A stretch of DNA of 64,000 nucleotides from Orbilia blumenaviensis (GCA_036872755.1 JAVHNS010000001.1:1364001-1428000); one strand, 5' to 3'. Shown: positions 49,301 to 61,737, counted from the stretch's first letter. The notes: generated by a model not told the origin, from the sequence alone. A program made the numbers and translations.

Positions 49301-52300
49301 TCAATCCAGAGTAGATGAGCTCCAGATATCTTTGAAGGCAGCTGAGGAGAAGATTAGTGTCCTGCAACCCCAGAACAACCCCAATGCCGACGAAGAGGCC
49401 CTTAGCCGTGAACAGGATCTACAGATTGAGATCAGTGAACTCACAAGGAACCTTGAATTGGCCAGGGCTGACCTAGACTCCGCTCGCGCCGACGTTGAGA
49501 AGTACAAGGAAATTAGCCAGAGTAGCGAAGACGCCCTTGAAAGCATCAACGCATCTCACGAAACCTATGTCCAGGACACCGAGCAACAGTTGGAGGAGAA
49601 GAACGTAAGTTACTACAAATACCCCGTAGTGAAGGCAACCAAATCTAATAATCTCAACAGGCCAAGATCCAGGATCTCGAGCAGCGTATGCAAGAGATTA
49701 CTAGCGAATTACAAGCCTCCAATGAGGAGCTTTCCAATCTTCGCCAGGAACAAGCTGAGAATGTTCGTATCAAGGACGATCAAATCAAGATGCAGGAGAG
49801 CGAGATCGCCAGTCTGAAGGATGAGGTTAAGAACCAAATGGTCACAAGCAAACGGCATCAGGACGACCTTAAGAGACAGGCTCAGATCGCGCAGGAAGCT
49901 CAACAGTCCTACGAACATGAGCTCATGAAGCATGCACAGGCAGCTGATGCCCTCCAAAAGATTCGGACAGAGTACACCAATCTGAAGATGGAGGTTCATG
50001 GGTTCAAGACGGAGGCTGAGACCGCGAAGTCTATGCTTGAATCTTCAACTAACAGTTGGGAGACGCAGAAGGAAACCTACGAGAAGGAGCTCAAAGACGT
50101 CCGAACACGTTGTGATGACCTTATTAAGCAAAACAAGCTTGTTCACGATCAGTTTGAAGTTGTTAGTCAACAGATCGCCGATCTCCAGAAGGATCGCGAA
50201 CGTGCAATTGGCGAACTCGCTATCGCTACTTCCGATCAGTCATTGGAGGAGCTCAGAGAGGTCATCACTTACTTGCGCCGTGAGAAGGAGATTGTTGATG
50301 TGCAACTTGAGCTTCAGACCCAGGAATCCAAGAGACTTAAGGTTCAACTCGATCACACACGCAAGCAGCTTGATGAAGTTCGTGTTACTTTGTCCGAAGA
50401 GCGAGCCAGGGAGACAGAGGCCATGCGTCTCGCTGCCCAAAACGAAGAAATTAAGCAGAAGATGGCAGAGTTGACTGTTATTCGCGAAAGCAACGTTACT
50501 TTACGTGCTGAGCGTGACAAGTTTGCAGGCATGGTTGAGAATCTGAGAAAGGAAGCTACAGATCTCAAGGCGAAGATGGAGCCATTGGAGGAGAAGATAG
50601 TTGCGCTAGAAGGTGACGTTGAAGTCAAGGACGGGCAGATGAAGTTGTTGCAGGAGGATAATGAGAGGTGGAAGGCTAGAACGAATCAAATTCTACAGAA
50701 ATACGATGTGAGTGTCATCGAGTCATTGTGCAATGGGACCCACCGAGGCTAACATAATATCAAACAGAGAATCGACCCCGCTGAGTTGGAAGGTCTGAAA
50801 GATCAGCTCAAATCTGTCCAGGAACAGCTTGAGGAGACACAGTCCAAATTGGCTGCTTCTGAAGCACAGGTTCAAGCTAGCTCTGCAGAGGTTCAAGCAA
50901 GGAATGCTGAAATCGCAGACCTTACTGCTAAGGAGGGTATTAAGTGGAAGGCGAGACTCGACAAGCTTGTGGCCGAGACGAAGGAGAAACTTGCAGCCCG
51001 AAGACAGCAGATTGAGGACCAGAAGAAGGAACTCACGGATCTTAAACATCAGCTCGAGCAATCACAAGCCGCTGCCACCTCTTCGTCGGCAAGCTCCGAG
51101 GAGGCATTGAACCAGGCACGCGCCAGCCTCGAAATGCAAAGGAACGCCTTGCAACAGCAATTCCAGGCCCAGCAAGCTCAACAGGCAGCAGAGGTTCAAC
51201 GCTTGACCCAGGAACTGGTAGGATCACTCCCGTTACATCCCATTTATATTCTGATACTAATGTTTTCATTAGGCCAGCTGTAACACAAGGTTAGAGGAGG
51301 CCCGAAGCCAAGCATCGGCACTGGAGGCCCAACTGGCAGCTGCCCGTGCGGCTCAGCCAGTGGCCGCGGAGACACCAGCCATGCCGACAGAGCAAATAGA
51401 GGCTGAGGTCGAGCGGAGAATTGCCGAGAAGTTGCCAGAGATAGAAGCCGCCGCCGCCGCCGCTGCTGCTGCTGCTGCTGCTACTCCTAGCGTCGCTCAA
51501 CCGACTGGCGAGGCCGATACAGAGGCCATCGTTGAGCAACGTCTTAACGAGGAGAAGCAGAAGTTCGAGGAGGAGAAGAAGCGGCTCCGTGAGAGCTACA
51601 CGGCAAGTGCACGCAATCACGTGTCCAAGATGACGGCCGCAAAGGATAGAGAACTTGCGGACGTAACAACCATCAAGGACAAGGAGATTGCGGACTTGAA
51701 GGCTGCCAACGAGCAGCTTGGGGCTCAGGTCACAGAGCTCCAAGCAAGCGTTGAGGCGGCCAAGGCGGCAGCGCCGGCTACGGAAGGCGTGCCAGTGCCC
51801 CCACCATCCAGCGATCCCTCGGAACTCGAGGCTCAGCTCCGCGCAGACCTTCAGTCTGCGAACGAGAAAATTGAGACCATCGAGAATGAGCGTGCCGAGG
51901 TGGAGAAGAAACTCGAGACGACAACCGCGGCCCAGAAACGCCACGAGGAAAACCTCAAGGCGATCATCAAGAAGAATGTCGAGGCGCGTGTTGCTCAACA
52001 AAGAGAGAAGCTGGATAAGGAGTTTGCAGAGAAACTCGAGGCTGCGAAGAAGGAGTTGGCGGCAGCGGAACCAGCGCCAGCCGCACCCGCACCAGCTGCA
52101 GTCGCAGGAAGTGAATCGGATGAGGCCGCGCTCAACACTCTCAAGGAGCAGCATGCCGCAGAGCTTCTCGCGAAGGATCAAGATCTTAGCAAGAAGCTTG
52201 AGGACGCGCGAGAATCCGGCCGCAAAGAAATGCAGATGAGGACCCGCGTTCAGGTATCTATGCTTGAGAAAAAGAATAAGGACCTAACTGAGAAAGTCAA

Positions 52301-53060
52301 GGCCCTCGAAGGCACACCTGGCGCGCAGCTGACTTTGCAGTCGCCCGGACATCAGCCCCCAAGTCAAATAACCCTACCCGGCGCGCCAATCGCTCCAGCT
52401 TTTGGTTCCATGCAGCGAGCTGCCACACCAAGTCAACCAGCACCGGCATTTGGGCAGCCAGCTACTCCGCAAATCGCGTCTGCATTCGGACAGTCAAATC
52501 CCCAACAGCAACCACAAGGTGCTCAACCCAGCGGTATTCCCCAGTCAAGTGGTATTCCCCAACCAGGTGTCATCCCCCAACCAAGCGGTATTCCTCAGCT
52601 AGGCGGTATTCCTCAACCAGGTCAAGGAACAGGCCCAGGCGCTATGAAGAATGTCCGTGGCGGTATCCAATCCGGTATTCCAAGAGGTGGAGGTGCTATC
52701 AGAGGTGCTTTTGGCGCCCCTCGCGGAGGCATGCAGTCCGGTATCCCACAACCCCAGGGCACTCAACCTGTGTTCGGTGCTGGCCCTGTGGGTCAACCAC
52801 AGTCTCAGTTACCACGAGGTGGGGCTGCGGGACGCGGCGCTTTCGGCCATAGACTGAGCCGAGGTGGGCCAGGTGGTCTCGCCGTTCAACCACATCAACA
52901 GCCTGCACCATCTGGAATCCCTGTTCCGGGGCAAAGTACTCATAATCCAAACTTGAATGCACAGGCCCGAGCTTTTACTCCCACAACCGGCAAGCGGACG
53001 AGAGAAGATGGAGAAGTTGTGGACGACGATCCAACGAAGAAGCAAAAGAGCGAGGATTAG
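46365..53060 (+). CDS. Nuclear basket nucleoporin MLP1/TPR
   Basis: Six exons (46365-46689, 46762-48021, 48070-49604, 49661-50707, 50768-51217, 51273-53060) sum to 6405 nt and 2134 residues. After a short N-terminal segment (ISAFLELPQVTLESI) almost the whole protein to about residue 1900 is heptad-rich coiled coil. It includes the KKNNEWFEEQL motif near the N terminus, typical of the MLP/TPR family that forms the filaments of the nuclear pore basket and handles mRNA quality control. The C terminus is not helical: it has AFGQ units like FG-nucleoporins, repeated SGIPQ/GGIPQ units, an Arg/Gly-rich stretch, and an acidic/basic end (KRTREDGEVVDDDPTKKQK) that could act as a nuclear signal. A 12-residue alanine run is encoded by mixed GCC/GCT codons. 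Length fits the family (about 1900-2300). Confidence 0.93.
51447..51482 (+). repeat. GCC/GCT trinucleotide run encoding polyalanine
   Basis: Five GCC codons followed by seven GCT codons inside the MLP/TPR gene encode twelve alanines. Two different pure blocks side by side point to separate expansion events. Confidence 0.85.
52522..52640 (+). repeat. Coding repeat of xGIPQ pentapeptide units
   Basis: In-frame degenerate repeats encode PSGIPQ, SSGIPQ, PGVIPQ, PSGIPQ, LGGIPQ near the C terminus of the MLP/TPR protein; more distant SGIP copies recur at about 52670-52750 and 52910. Confidence 0.8.
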
Positions 53061-54418
53061 GGTACTCGTTCTAAGAGCAGTTCTCCACGTAGAGGAAAGA
53101 ACAAGAAGTCGGGAAGTGGCCAGACACGCTAGGAGCCTTGCCTGGACTCTTGTTCTGCCCCTCGAACACCACCTCCCCAGACTCCTTGTTTTGACGGAAC
53201 TACGTCGCTTTCTCCATCACCAACGCACAACGGTCACCAATCACCTACAGAATTCGAACGAATGATACGCGAGAGCAACCCCGAGAGCAACCCCGAGAGC
53301 AACCCTAAGACTACCCGTGACTTACAGTCTTGGATGCGTCCACCAGATGCTCCTGGCAAAAGCAAAATGGAGGCACGAAAGGAACGCTTTGGCGTTAAGC
53401 TCCCTCCAGAATAAATTCGGTGTTTTAGTCTGCTTGCCTTTATTCATACACTCACCCGCGTCGCTCTTCCTATTTCTCTTAATGCAATGTATTCTAATAC
53501 GTCCTACCTTTGTTGAAATCCAAGAATGTCTTTTCTGCTTTTACCATTAAAAAAACGGTCACGGCGATCTCATGCATTCAGCTTAACGCATTTCGATCAC
53601 GGTGTTTTTGTCATTATCATGCGTGTTCATCCTCTTATGAATTGTCCTTTTTCTTTCCCTTCTGGTCTTTTACTTTCTGCCTCTTTAATTGACGTCGCGA
53701 TACGTATTCTTGTAAATGCATTATCAATATAGGGCCCTTCAATTTTATTCTTCTTTTGTATTCTGTTATAAGGTCTTGTCCTTTTTTTTCCCTTTTCCTC
53801 GTTATATAGGTCATTAATGGAAGACTACGAGGTTCATCATCACAAGAGATATGGCTGTTTCTCTTATATATGGTGCTATTATCAATATCAATATCATTGT
53901 GCCATTAGTTCCTCCGTGAATATATGGTTCCATCGTACGTGAATATTTCGAATATTAAACCGTTTCAGCGTCCCTCTATGCCCAGATATGAGTCAGCTAG
54001 TTTTATATGTAACCATCGATGACAAGATTAATAAACAGAGTGCTATGCGCAAATATACGAGGGAAAGAGGCAGGTGGTATAGAGTTCGAGAATTGTAGTT
54101 AAGATTATGTGAATTATGGCCCTGGTACCTACAGCGGCCTGCTAAGTCCATGCCGCCTGGATTAGGTTAGAAGGTAAAAGTCTCTGAGGCTGGTTTACGA
54201 GACCAGATAAAAGTCGGTATGTAAAAAGGCCGGATAGCATTATAGAGGCAAGAAACAAATGATCCACAGTAGCATGTGTACAAATATATATCTGCATGTC
54301 GATTGCAGGCGATTAGAGAGAGAAAAAAACTGGGGATACTTGTTTATCAGGCAAGAGAAATTTTAAAAATGAAAAAGTAAAAGAAGTCGTTTCGAAGGAG
54401 AAGGTTGATAAACCACAG
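53061..54418. other. 1.4 kb convergent intergenic region
   Basis: 3' sequence of the MLP/TPR gene and of the minus-strand polyglutamate gene. Apart from the tandem repeat at 53271 nothing is recognised; the middle part is T-rich. Confidence 0.5.
53271..53305. repeat. 12-base tandem repeat (GAGAGCAACCCC)n
   Basis: Three copies in direct tandem about 210 bases past the MLP/TPR stop codon, the last with a shortened C tract. Confidence 0.85.
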
Positions 54419-55174
54419 CTAAAGGCTTATACACCTATGAAACGGAAACTCCATTTCAGCCTCAAGCTTGTCGAAGAGCCTCGAAGTTTCTGACATTACT
54501 AAAAGATCAACAGTGATTGGATCCATATTCCCGTCAATTCTCGTGTTGACCTTGGATTTGACATAATCAGATATTTGTTCAAACGTTGTAATGTCTAGTA
54601 CCAATTGCTGCTGAGAGTGAGGCTGGCTCATTCTCAGCAGTCTCATTGCGGCAACCATTGAGTCGTGGTCTTCTTCGCTGAGGATGTATTGAAACCCATT
54701 TCCTATTGAACAGGGCGATGGCGATTTGTATAGCGGTGTCGCTTCTACCGCTTCTGTAGTTGCCAGGATAGTCGACTGTTCTGTTTCTGCTTCGTCCAGT
54801 TTGATTGGGATATCCCTCTCCCACCCTTCCTCCTCCTCCTCCTCCTCCTCCTCCTCCTCCTCAATAGTCTCATCGCTATCGTATACATAGTCATGGTGAT
54901 TTTTTCCTAGGCTTGCCGGCGGCTGGATCGCGAGAGTAGGGTTGTGAGCTGGGACCGGTACTGCTGGGGGTGCTGGTGCCACAAAAACGGGTACTGGGTT
55001 TTGGGTTACTGGTGGTTGTGCCGTCTGTACGAAAACCTGTGAAGGAGCCGCAGCTGGTGGATTTGGGATAATATGTACAATAAGCTGTGGGGGAGGTACC
55101 GGTATGGACCATTCTCCTAGTTGTCGGCCCTCCCATCGCATCCGGAGGGTAATGTTCCCATTGAGGCTCGCCAT
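54419..55174 (-). CDS. Hypothetical protein with polyglutamate run
   Basis: A single uninterrupted frame of 251 residues; I do not recognise the family. The N-terminal 35 residues look structured (NITLRMRWEGRQLGEWSIP). They are followed by a Pro/Ala/Val-rich linker (about 30-90), then YDSDETIEEEE and a run of about twelve glutamates. The C-terminal 90 residues look like a helical domain (DHDSMVAAMRLLRM and DITTFEQISDYVKSKV). The glutamate run is coded by a GAG repeat (TCC on the + strand). A length-changing microsatellite inside a real gene would be in frame, so the coding call is reasonable but rests on length, composition and an intact ATG. Confidence 0.6.
   Translation of the reverse strand: MASLNGNITLRMRWEGRQLGEWSIPVPPPQLIVHIIPNPPAAAPSQVFVQTAQPPVTQNPVPVFVAPAPPAVPVPAHNPTLAIQPPASLGKNHHDYVYDSDETIEEEEEEEEEEEEGWERDIPIKLDEAETEQSTILATTEAVEATPLYKSPSPCSIGNGFQYILSEEDHDSMVAAMRLLRMSQPHSQQQLVLDITTFEQISDYVKSKVNTRIDGNMDPITVDLLVMSETSRLFDKLEAEMEFPFHRCISL
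54829..54862. repeat. (TCC)n trinucleotide microsatellite
   Basis: About eleven perfect TCC units on the + strand. Read on the minus strand they are GAG codons within the hypothetical protein. Confidence 0.9.
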
Positions 55175-56128
55175 GTTTGCAGGTATCGACTTGAGTCTAG
55201 GTACTCTGTACTTGTAGCTTGGGCTGTAGGAGATATGTTAAATTATGCAGAGCGGATACGGGTTTTTGGGGTACCCGGCAGGGGTTTTCATCGAAAAGAA
55301 TGCATCTGCGACTACTCTATTCTGAGAGTAAGTTTCTAGGTATATATGGTCTATCAAAAGATAGAGGACATAGTACAGGGGGTTATGTGTCCTCGTTTTC
55401 TATAAACTTATCATTCCTCAGTAATATCTGGGCTTTGTAGCCATTTGATATCGTGAAATCTATTAATAGGCTACAATTTTATCGATCATCAGTAGATAAG
55501 TGTCAATGATCTACGAACACCACTGCTGGCACCCTAAGTAAGGATTTTATAAAACAGTAGCATTTAAAAGAGTTTCAAAAGATATACCTGGCTTGAAGAT
55601 AAACAGTAGTGAGATCTGATATTAATCTATCAAATGCTTTCCTGCGCGATTCTTATATCGATATATATTGGTTGATCACAAACTAGCTAACACACTATGA
55701 ATCCTATTCTTCCTTCCACTAAGTATTTACACAGTAAAAATAAAATAACTATCTAGCTAAGTGTTACGTATAGTACTGTAAGCTGTATAATATATCCCAA
55801 TCAGCTATTATATGGAAATAGTTAAGAACAATAGCCACCCGCATACCGGGTCGGCAACTATTTACCGCGCGAGCTCCGAAACCAACATCGAAAAAGTTAA
55901 GCCACGCGCCAAAAAAACGTGTTGAAGGTTACACGGCGTTGTCTTCCAGAATCCAACATTTATCACGTGATATCAAATTTATTGTCTCGGGAACTGGTTT
56001 CCTCAGCGCCTTTCCGCATATGCAGCCGCAACCACAACATGTAACCCAAAATCTTTTCCCTTTTTTCTCACCATCTTACTAGGAAGAAATATAAAAAAAA
56101 TAAAGAGGAAAATTCTTCCTACTCCATA
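55175..56128. other. Divergent intergenic region, AT-rich
   Basis: Promoter-type interval between the polyglutamate gene (-) and COQ3 (+). Around 55440-55800 the sequence is very AT-rich. Nothing else recognised. Confidence 0.5.
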
Positions 56129-57109
56129 ATGTCGGGGCGGGCGCTACGGGTCGGCGCGCCCTTGTCCCATTCTTACCGCCATATAGCTCTCCGAAAGCTT
56201 AGTCGACGCTCAACCATTTCTAACGCCGTCTTCCAGCAATGGGTCTCACGCGATGCAAGGCACAACTCTACGTCAGCATACCAAGGGATGGGAGGGAGCC
56301 CAGGCAGCCCCAACGGTGGAGGCGGAGTCGACCCAGTCGAGGTATCACATTTCAATGCCCTTGCGTCGAGCTGGTGGGATGCACAGGGGCCTTCTCGACT
56401 GCTCCATCTGATGAACCCCATGAGAATCGACTTTGCAAAACACTGTTTGTCAATGGGCATTCCTGGTGAAGGGACTAGAGCTGCAGGAGAAGGAGAAGGG
56501 ACAGGAAAAGAAGGGAAGGGATTATCCAGAGGTCTGACCGTTCTTGATGTCGGTTGTGGTGGTGGTATCTTTTCAGAATCCATTGCAAGACTACCCAATA
56601 CCTCCAAAGTCATCGGACTTGATCCATCCGAGCAGGTCCTGGGGGTTGCTCGAGCACACGCCAAGAAAGACCCAACGTTAGCCGGGAAATTGCAATATGT
56701 CAATTCGTCAATCGACGAATATACACCTGACCAGCAGTTCGATCTAATCACCCTATTTGAGGTGGTAGAGCATGTGCCATACCCCGCCGCATTCTTACAA
56801 ACTTGTATGCGGCATGTGAGGCCAGGAGGGTGGATTGTACTCAGCACCATTGCGAGGACCTGGAGCAGCTGGATGACCACCAAGCTCATTGCGGAAGATC
56901 TCCTACGCATCGTCCCTCAAGGGACACACGACTGGCAGAAATACATCAATGAGCCAGAGATGAGATCGTTTTTTGAGAAGCAGCCTGGATGGGGATCACA
57001 AGGGATGCTTAGTATGGGATGTCTGTACGTTCCCGGACTAGGATGGAGAGCCATTAAGGGCAGCGAAGACTATGGAAACTATTTCTTCGGTGTCCGCCGG
57101 GATCTCTAG
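56129..57109 (+). CDS. COQ3: Ubiquinone biosynthesis O-methyltransferase
   Basis: One exon, 326 residues. The first 50 residues are basic and rich in Ser, Arg and Ala, consistent with a mitochondrial presequence. HFNALASSWWDAQGPSRLLH (about 74-93) is the family N-terminal signature, and SAM-binding motif I is VLDVGCGGGIFSE (138-150), followed by GLDPSEQVLGVA and LFEVVEHVP. These identify the COQ3/UbiG methyltransferase, which uses S-adenosylmethionine for both O-methylations in ubiquinone synthesis on the matrix side of the inner membrane. A Gly/Glu/Lys-rich insertion (about 112-135) sits just before motif I and is unusual in length; it lies in a loop and the catalytic core is intact. Confidence 0.95.
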   Translation: MSGRALRVGAPLSHSYRHIALRKLSRRSTISNAVFQQWVSRDARHNSTSAYQGMGGSPGSPNGGGGVDPVEVSHFNALASSWWDAQGPSRLLHLMNPMRIDFAKHCLSMGIPGEGTRAAGEGEGTGKEGKGLSRGLTVLDVGCGGGIFSESIARLPNTSKVIGLDPSEQVLGVARAHAKKDPTLAGKLQYVNSSIDEYTPDQQFDLITLFEVVEHVPYPAAFLQTCMRHVRPGGWIVLSTIARTWSSWMTTKLIAEDLLRIVPQGTHDWQKYINEPEMRSFFEKQPGWGSQGMLSMGCLYVPGLGWRAIKGSEDYGNYFFGVRRDL

Positions 57110-57283
57110 ATATGTGAAGAGCTGGATGCGCTGGCATAAAGAGATATCGACATGTTACAGCTAATATCTACTTTTTGTCTTACAAAGAAGGGATATTCTC
57201 AGCTTAAATCCGTCATATCCGCTTTACCCTATTGGAGGACAAGCCATGGACCGTGCTCTCAAAACATCTCCTTAGACCATTTC

Positions 57284-57313
57284 TTTTTTTTTTTTTTTTT
57301 TTTTTGTGGGGGG
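57284..57313. repeat. T22 homopolymer followed by G7
   Basis: An uninterrupted run of about 22 T, one G-T step, then seven G. Its length may be unreliable in short-read assemblies. Confidence 0.8.
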
Positions 57314-60300
57314 GTACGGTCCCAAAAGTACATATGTTATTCTAGGTGGAATGGGTTCGAAAATTATCTGCTTTCGGTCGAAATTACAAAATATTATGAG
57401 CTGTCATTTGCTGGTACCGAGGAGGGATTCCGTCCTCCAAACGCTGGCAAAGAGAAAGAGGTAAGAGGGTCGACGGTGAAAATAGATATCCCTACCTAAA
57501 ACATAGCCCTTGCAATAAAATCGCGGGAGTATGGAAACGAACGCTTCGTTCAGCCAATGGGACAGAATGAGGAACTTTTCCCTCTCGATGTAGATAGTCG
57601 GAAGCGACGGGGAAGCGCCATGAAAGTGGTTTTTTATCGCCTGCATGCCCTAATAACGACTGATTGAACCTTCGATGTAGTTATATTTTATGCAATAGCA
57701 ACCAAGAAATATAGGCCAAGAAGGAAAGGACCTCGTTTTACATTCTTTTTGGCATTCTTTCTTTTTTTCCCCATTTTTGTTTATTCCGTCTCCTGATTAT
57801 GTATCAAAGATTGAGAGTTCAGTTAAGGTTAAACTCTCGCTCCGCAAATTCGGGATCAACTGTTACCAGGTAAGAACCCCTTTACGATCTGTGGGGAGGC
57901 CGAGGAGCAGGCTAGGAAGAATTGTATTTTGTCAAGGGAAGCGGAAGAAGTTCTGTGGAGTGCCTCGAGCCGGGTGAGGTTTCGGGTGGAAGACCTTCGC
58001 GATAAAACATCCACCAATCAGACGCAACAACCATTATCTATAACACTCTGGGCGATATGGTCCCGTATCCGGGACCAGTGAAATAGATGTTCCATTTAAA
58101 AGGTTCCATGGTTGCACAGCAATAGCGAGGATTTGCTTTTTAATAACAAAATGGTACATCTGCCTCTGGGAAGAAGAGGAGAAATGGCAGGAGAAACGGC
58201 TAACAGTATTTTGAACCAATGCAATGAGCAATGCAATGTTGTCCCACCCCACCGCACTACCGATCATGATCGCGAGTAGCTTTTGCAGCACGGCTCAAAA
58301 AGGACCGGGTCGTCCAGATCGGTCCGTTTTGCGCCTTATACTTACCTGGTTCAGCATATCGGGTACGAAACTAAGTCATTTTGGCCGCTCATTTCCTCAT
58401 ATCCGATTCTTAGATGTGCATCGGCACATAGAGTTTTTTTCTTTGGGAAGATTATAATTAACCTGTTAATTGGCTGGTCATGAAGGCGGCTCGCACTTAT
58501 GCAAGAAGCAAGGAATGTTGGATCACGGGGGGTCGATAGTATCAGAGGGAAAAAAAGGGCCCTCGCTTTACCTAAGCTCACGAAAACCCGAAATTCGAAC
58601 AGTCCAGGAGTTGGCTCTTTCTGACCCCCTAGCCTGTTTGAGCGTAGGTTTAGTGGCCGTTATACTTCGAAAACGAAGCAAGGAGTGGCAGGGAGGGCAA
58701 GGGAACGATCCAGACACAACAAAACAACGAGACTAGTCGATATACTCACGACAATAGCGGATACACCCATGGCATCTCCAACATCTTCTGCAGCCCGAAA
58801 AAAAGGATTGGATTGAGGGAGTTTGGGAGAGTGTTGGAATCTGTAAATTGTTTAGTACCAAAAGTACGGGGAAGCTGGGTCGTCATTGTCTTCCCTTTGG
58901 AAGTTCGGGTATCCAACCGTAGAGGTCTTCTGAGACACATCGGAACCAGCGTGCTAGGCCGTGCGCTAGCTTGATCATTTTGACTAAGCGAGCTGTAGGC
59001 AGTGACGCTGGGGTGGTATGTATGGATATGGATGTTGATATTGATGGATATGGATGTATCCAATCCAATAATTGAGATCTTGGTACGAGAGAAACAACCT
59101 AGGCATAGTCTGTGCCCTTTTACCGAGGTGCCCTTTTCCATTGACTAATTTTTTGGTCAGCTTAATACATACATGTCATTTGGACATATGTGTGTGCTTA
59201 GAATGTAACAAGACTATGAATCTGAATAGCCAAATATCGACACCGTAACCTCTCGGTGTAGTCAGGCCGAGGTCACACTACGTACGAGAATTCGAACCCT
59301 AACGCCACCCATGGCCCACCCTTGACGGAAACCACCAGCTAGGCCAATTGGCTGCAATCGGCGGTGACCAGAAAAAAAGTGGAGACAGAAAAGTGGAGAA
59401 CGCCTCGGGAGCCCCGTAGCAATCCAGTGGTTCACTTTGAATTTTATTTCTTGACCTGTGGATCGAAACTATGGGGCCGGTCTAAAAATCCGGAAAAACC
59501 AGGCTGGGCGAAACCATTGCCTGTCCTTCCCATCGATCTACTTGTAAGTTAATGTCTTTTTTCCACTCTCGTGTCGGTGCGCTATGCGTTTGTTCTTGTG
59601 GGCCATGGAAGAAAGGGTTACTAGTCCCAATTCTTCTGATGGGTCGGCTTCGATACATTCCACTTGGTCACCGCTGGCTAGATTTTCGAATTGAGTTACT
59701 AAATTCATGAAATGGCATTTGCCGGCCGGAATCCAACACCAGATTCGCTGCCCAGGAGGGCAAAAATCAAAAAGGTCCAGAATGCATTAACGAAGTCCTC
59801 CAAAAACGACGAGCTCGATCTCTTTCTCCAAAAAATTAAAATCGAAAAAAGAATAAAACAAATAAATAAAGAAAAAAAAAAGTGATATATCAGATATGAC
59901 AGAAAAAATTTCGCAAGGGCAAAAGTAGTAGTGCATTAGAAGTTTCCGTTCTTCTGCTAGGGCTATAGGCACTTCAACTGCACATCCATGTAGATATGGA
60001 CAAAAGGAAAGTGGTCATTCGAGAATCCTATTCATCTCGATCGAGAGGATCTGATACTTCGAATGGCCTGATGCCCCTTCAGCTGTTCTTTTGCGTAATG
60101 CAGGCGGCTGCAGTCTTTGCCGTAGCACACACCCAACGAAATAAAATAAGGAAAAATAGGATTAGCTAGCAAAACTGAGGGTGTGTGGAGCAAGCTTAGA
60201 CCATCTCCTAGTACTACCGCCCCTCTCTGTCGACTCGTTTGCGTAGTGTGGTGCATGAATCGGTGGATCCATGGAAGTAGTATTGGCGACCGGACGGGGA

Positions 60301-60403
60301 AATCTACGGGCTTCGTATACAGGTCCCGAGATACCCGAGGGCATATCGAATCTACATGTAGTAACCAAAACCAAGACTCCACATCTGCTTGATTAATTTA
60401 TAG

Positions 60404-60421
60404 TTTTTTTTTTTTTTTTTT
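60404..60421. repeat. Poly-T tract (18 nt)
   Basis: Homopolymer inside the gene-free interval before VosA. Confidence 0.85.
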
Positions 60422-61737
60422 CCTTTCTTTCTTAAATTTCTCGTCTTGTGACATCCCTAACAGGGGATATCGTAAAGAAATTCCTTATGAAATAAATACA
60501 AGGTAGAGTTAAAAGTTAAGAAATATAATACCCAGATACTCCGAAAACCACACCATCTCCAATAGTAATGCAAGACCGAGATCCCCAACCGCTTTGCAGA
60601 CCATCTACCAGGACAATGTGTTTGTCCATTGTGGGTTTGGCCCCCACCCGAACCAGACTCAGGCGTCAAATGCAAAATGTTGGCTGGTCCACATTTTCTG
60701 TCTCAAACCAACTGAATTGTTGGTTGTTAATTCGTCTCCAGACCCCGAGAAAAAACGTGGTCTGGGAAATTTTTTGGTATGGGACGCGGGAATGTGTCCG
60801 GTCCCAAGCACCTTAAACCACTTTGGTGATACGCTAAAGCTCTCTGACTTGCATGAAAATCGGCCTTTTCTTGACCATTACCGTCCTAAATATACGAGAA
60901 AGGAGAGATTGTTGCATCAGTGTGGTGTGTGGGGTGTCTCTCTGGTTTGTATGTGTGTCTGTGTGATCTCGTGTGCAGCAGCTAGGTGACCAGCTAATCT
61001 TTTCTCAAGCTGGCAGCTGGCCTCCTCCGTTCAATAAATGTCTAGTTTAGGGACCTAATGAGCAAGGGCAAAAGGAACTGCTTAGTGCACTGTTTCGAAT
61101 TTTTTTTTTCTTTTCGGACCCGCATGACGGTTTTGTATTTTGCGTAATGGAAGCTGCAAACGGTCTTAGGGATGGTCAATTGTTGGTGTCTTATTATGGC
61201 GGTAGCTTTATGCCAAATATATATTCATAATCGCATACATCTAGTATGTACAAAAGGTCCCTTCTTGGGGATCTGTGGGGTAAAAAAGAGAGGCTTAGAA
61301 AGAACTTGTTTGTGAACAAAAGAAATTAGAAATAGGAAATATCAAATCTGGTATCTTGCTCGTATGTACTATATCATTTTGTGCAAACATCCAAAAGGCG
61401 GGGACAACCTGGTTCCGACCACAGTAAACGCCCGGTAAATTTTCTTGAACAAAAAAGCAAAGGCAAAGAAAAGCGTGAAATCTGGACAGTGTGAAATCAT
61501 AAATTACAAAACTCTAGTGTAAAGTAGTAGGCGGTCGTGAAGTAGGTGCTACCTTCTTCATAGATGACCGCAAGAGACCCTTGCAGGGAAATATGCAAGA
61601 TAGAGAAAAGAAACTGTTGCTCAACGCCTTAAATGCTTCAAATGGGAAATGCAAGGGAAAACAAAACGGAAAATCAAATTCCAATGCCGGGTTCCCGGTT
61701 TGGTATCCAGAAGTCGGCAGTCATAAAAATCGGGTTT

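Larger units (their letters stand above)
57110..61737. other. 4.6 kb convergent intergenic region, no gene recognised
   Basis: This lies between the ends of COQ3 (+) and VosA (-). Open frames reach only about 131 codons (58746-59141, 60594-60989) and none shows family features. The region carries several homopolymer tracts, described separately. It could hold noncoding RNA, a long VosA 3' region or decayed sequence. Confidence 0.5.

Noticed and set aside
51291..52181. 296-codon open frame antisense to the MLP/TPR gene
   Set aside because: It is a by-product of GC-rich, repetitive codons of the coiled-coil gene; Leu/Cys/Arg-rich and without domain features.
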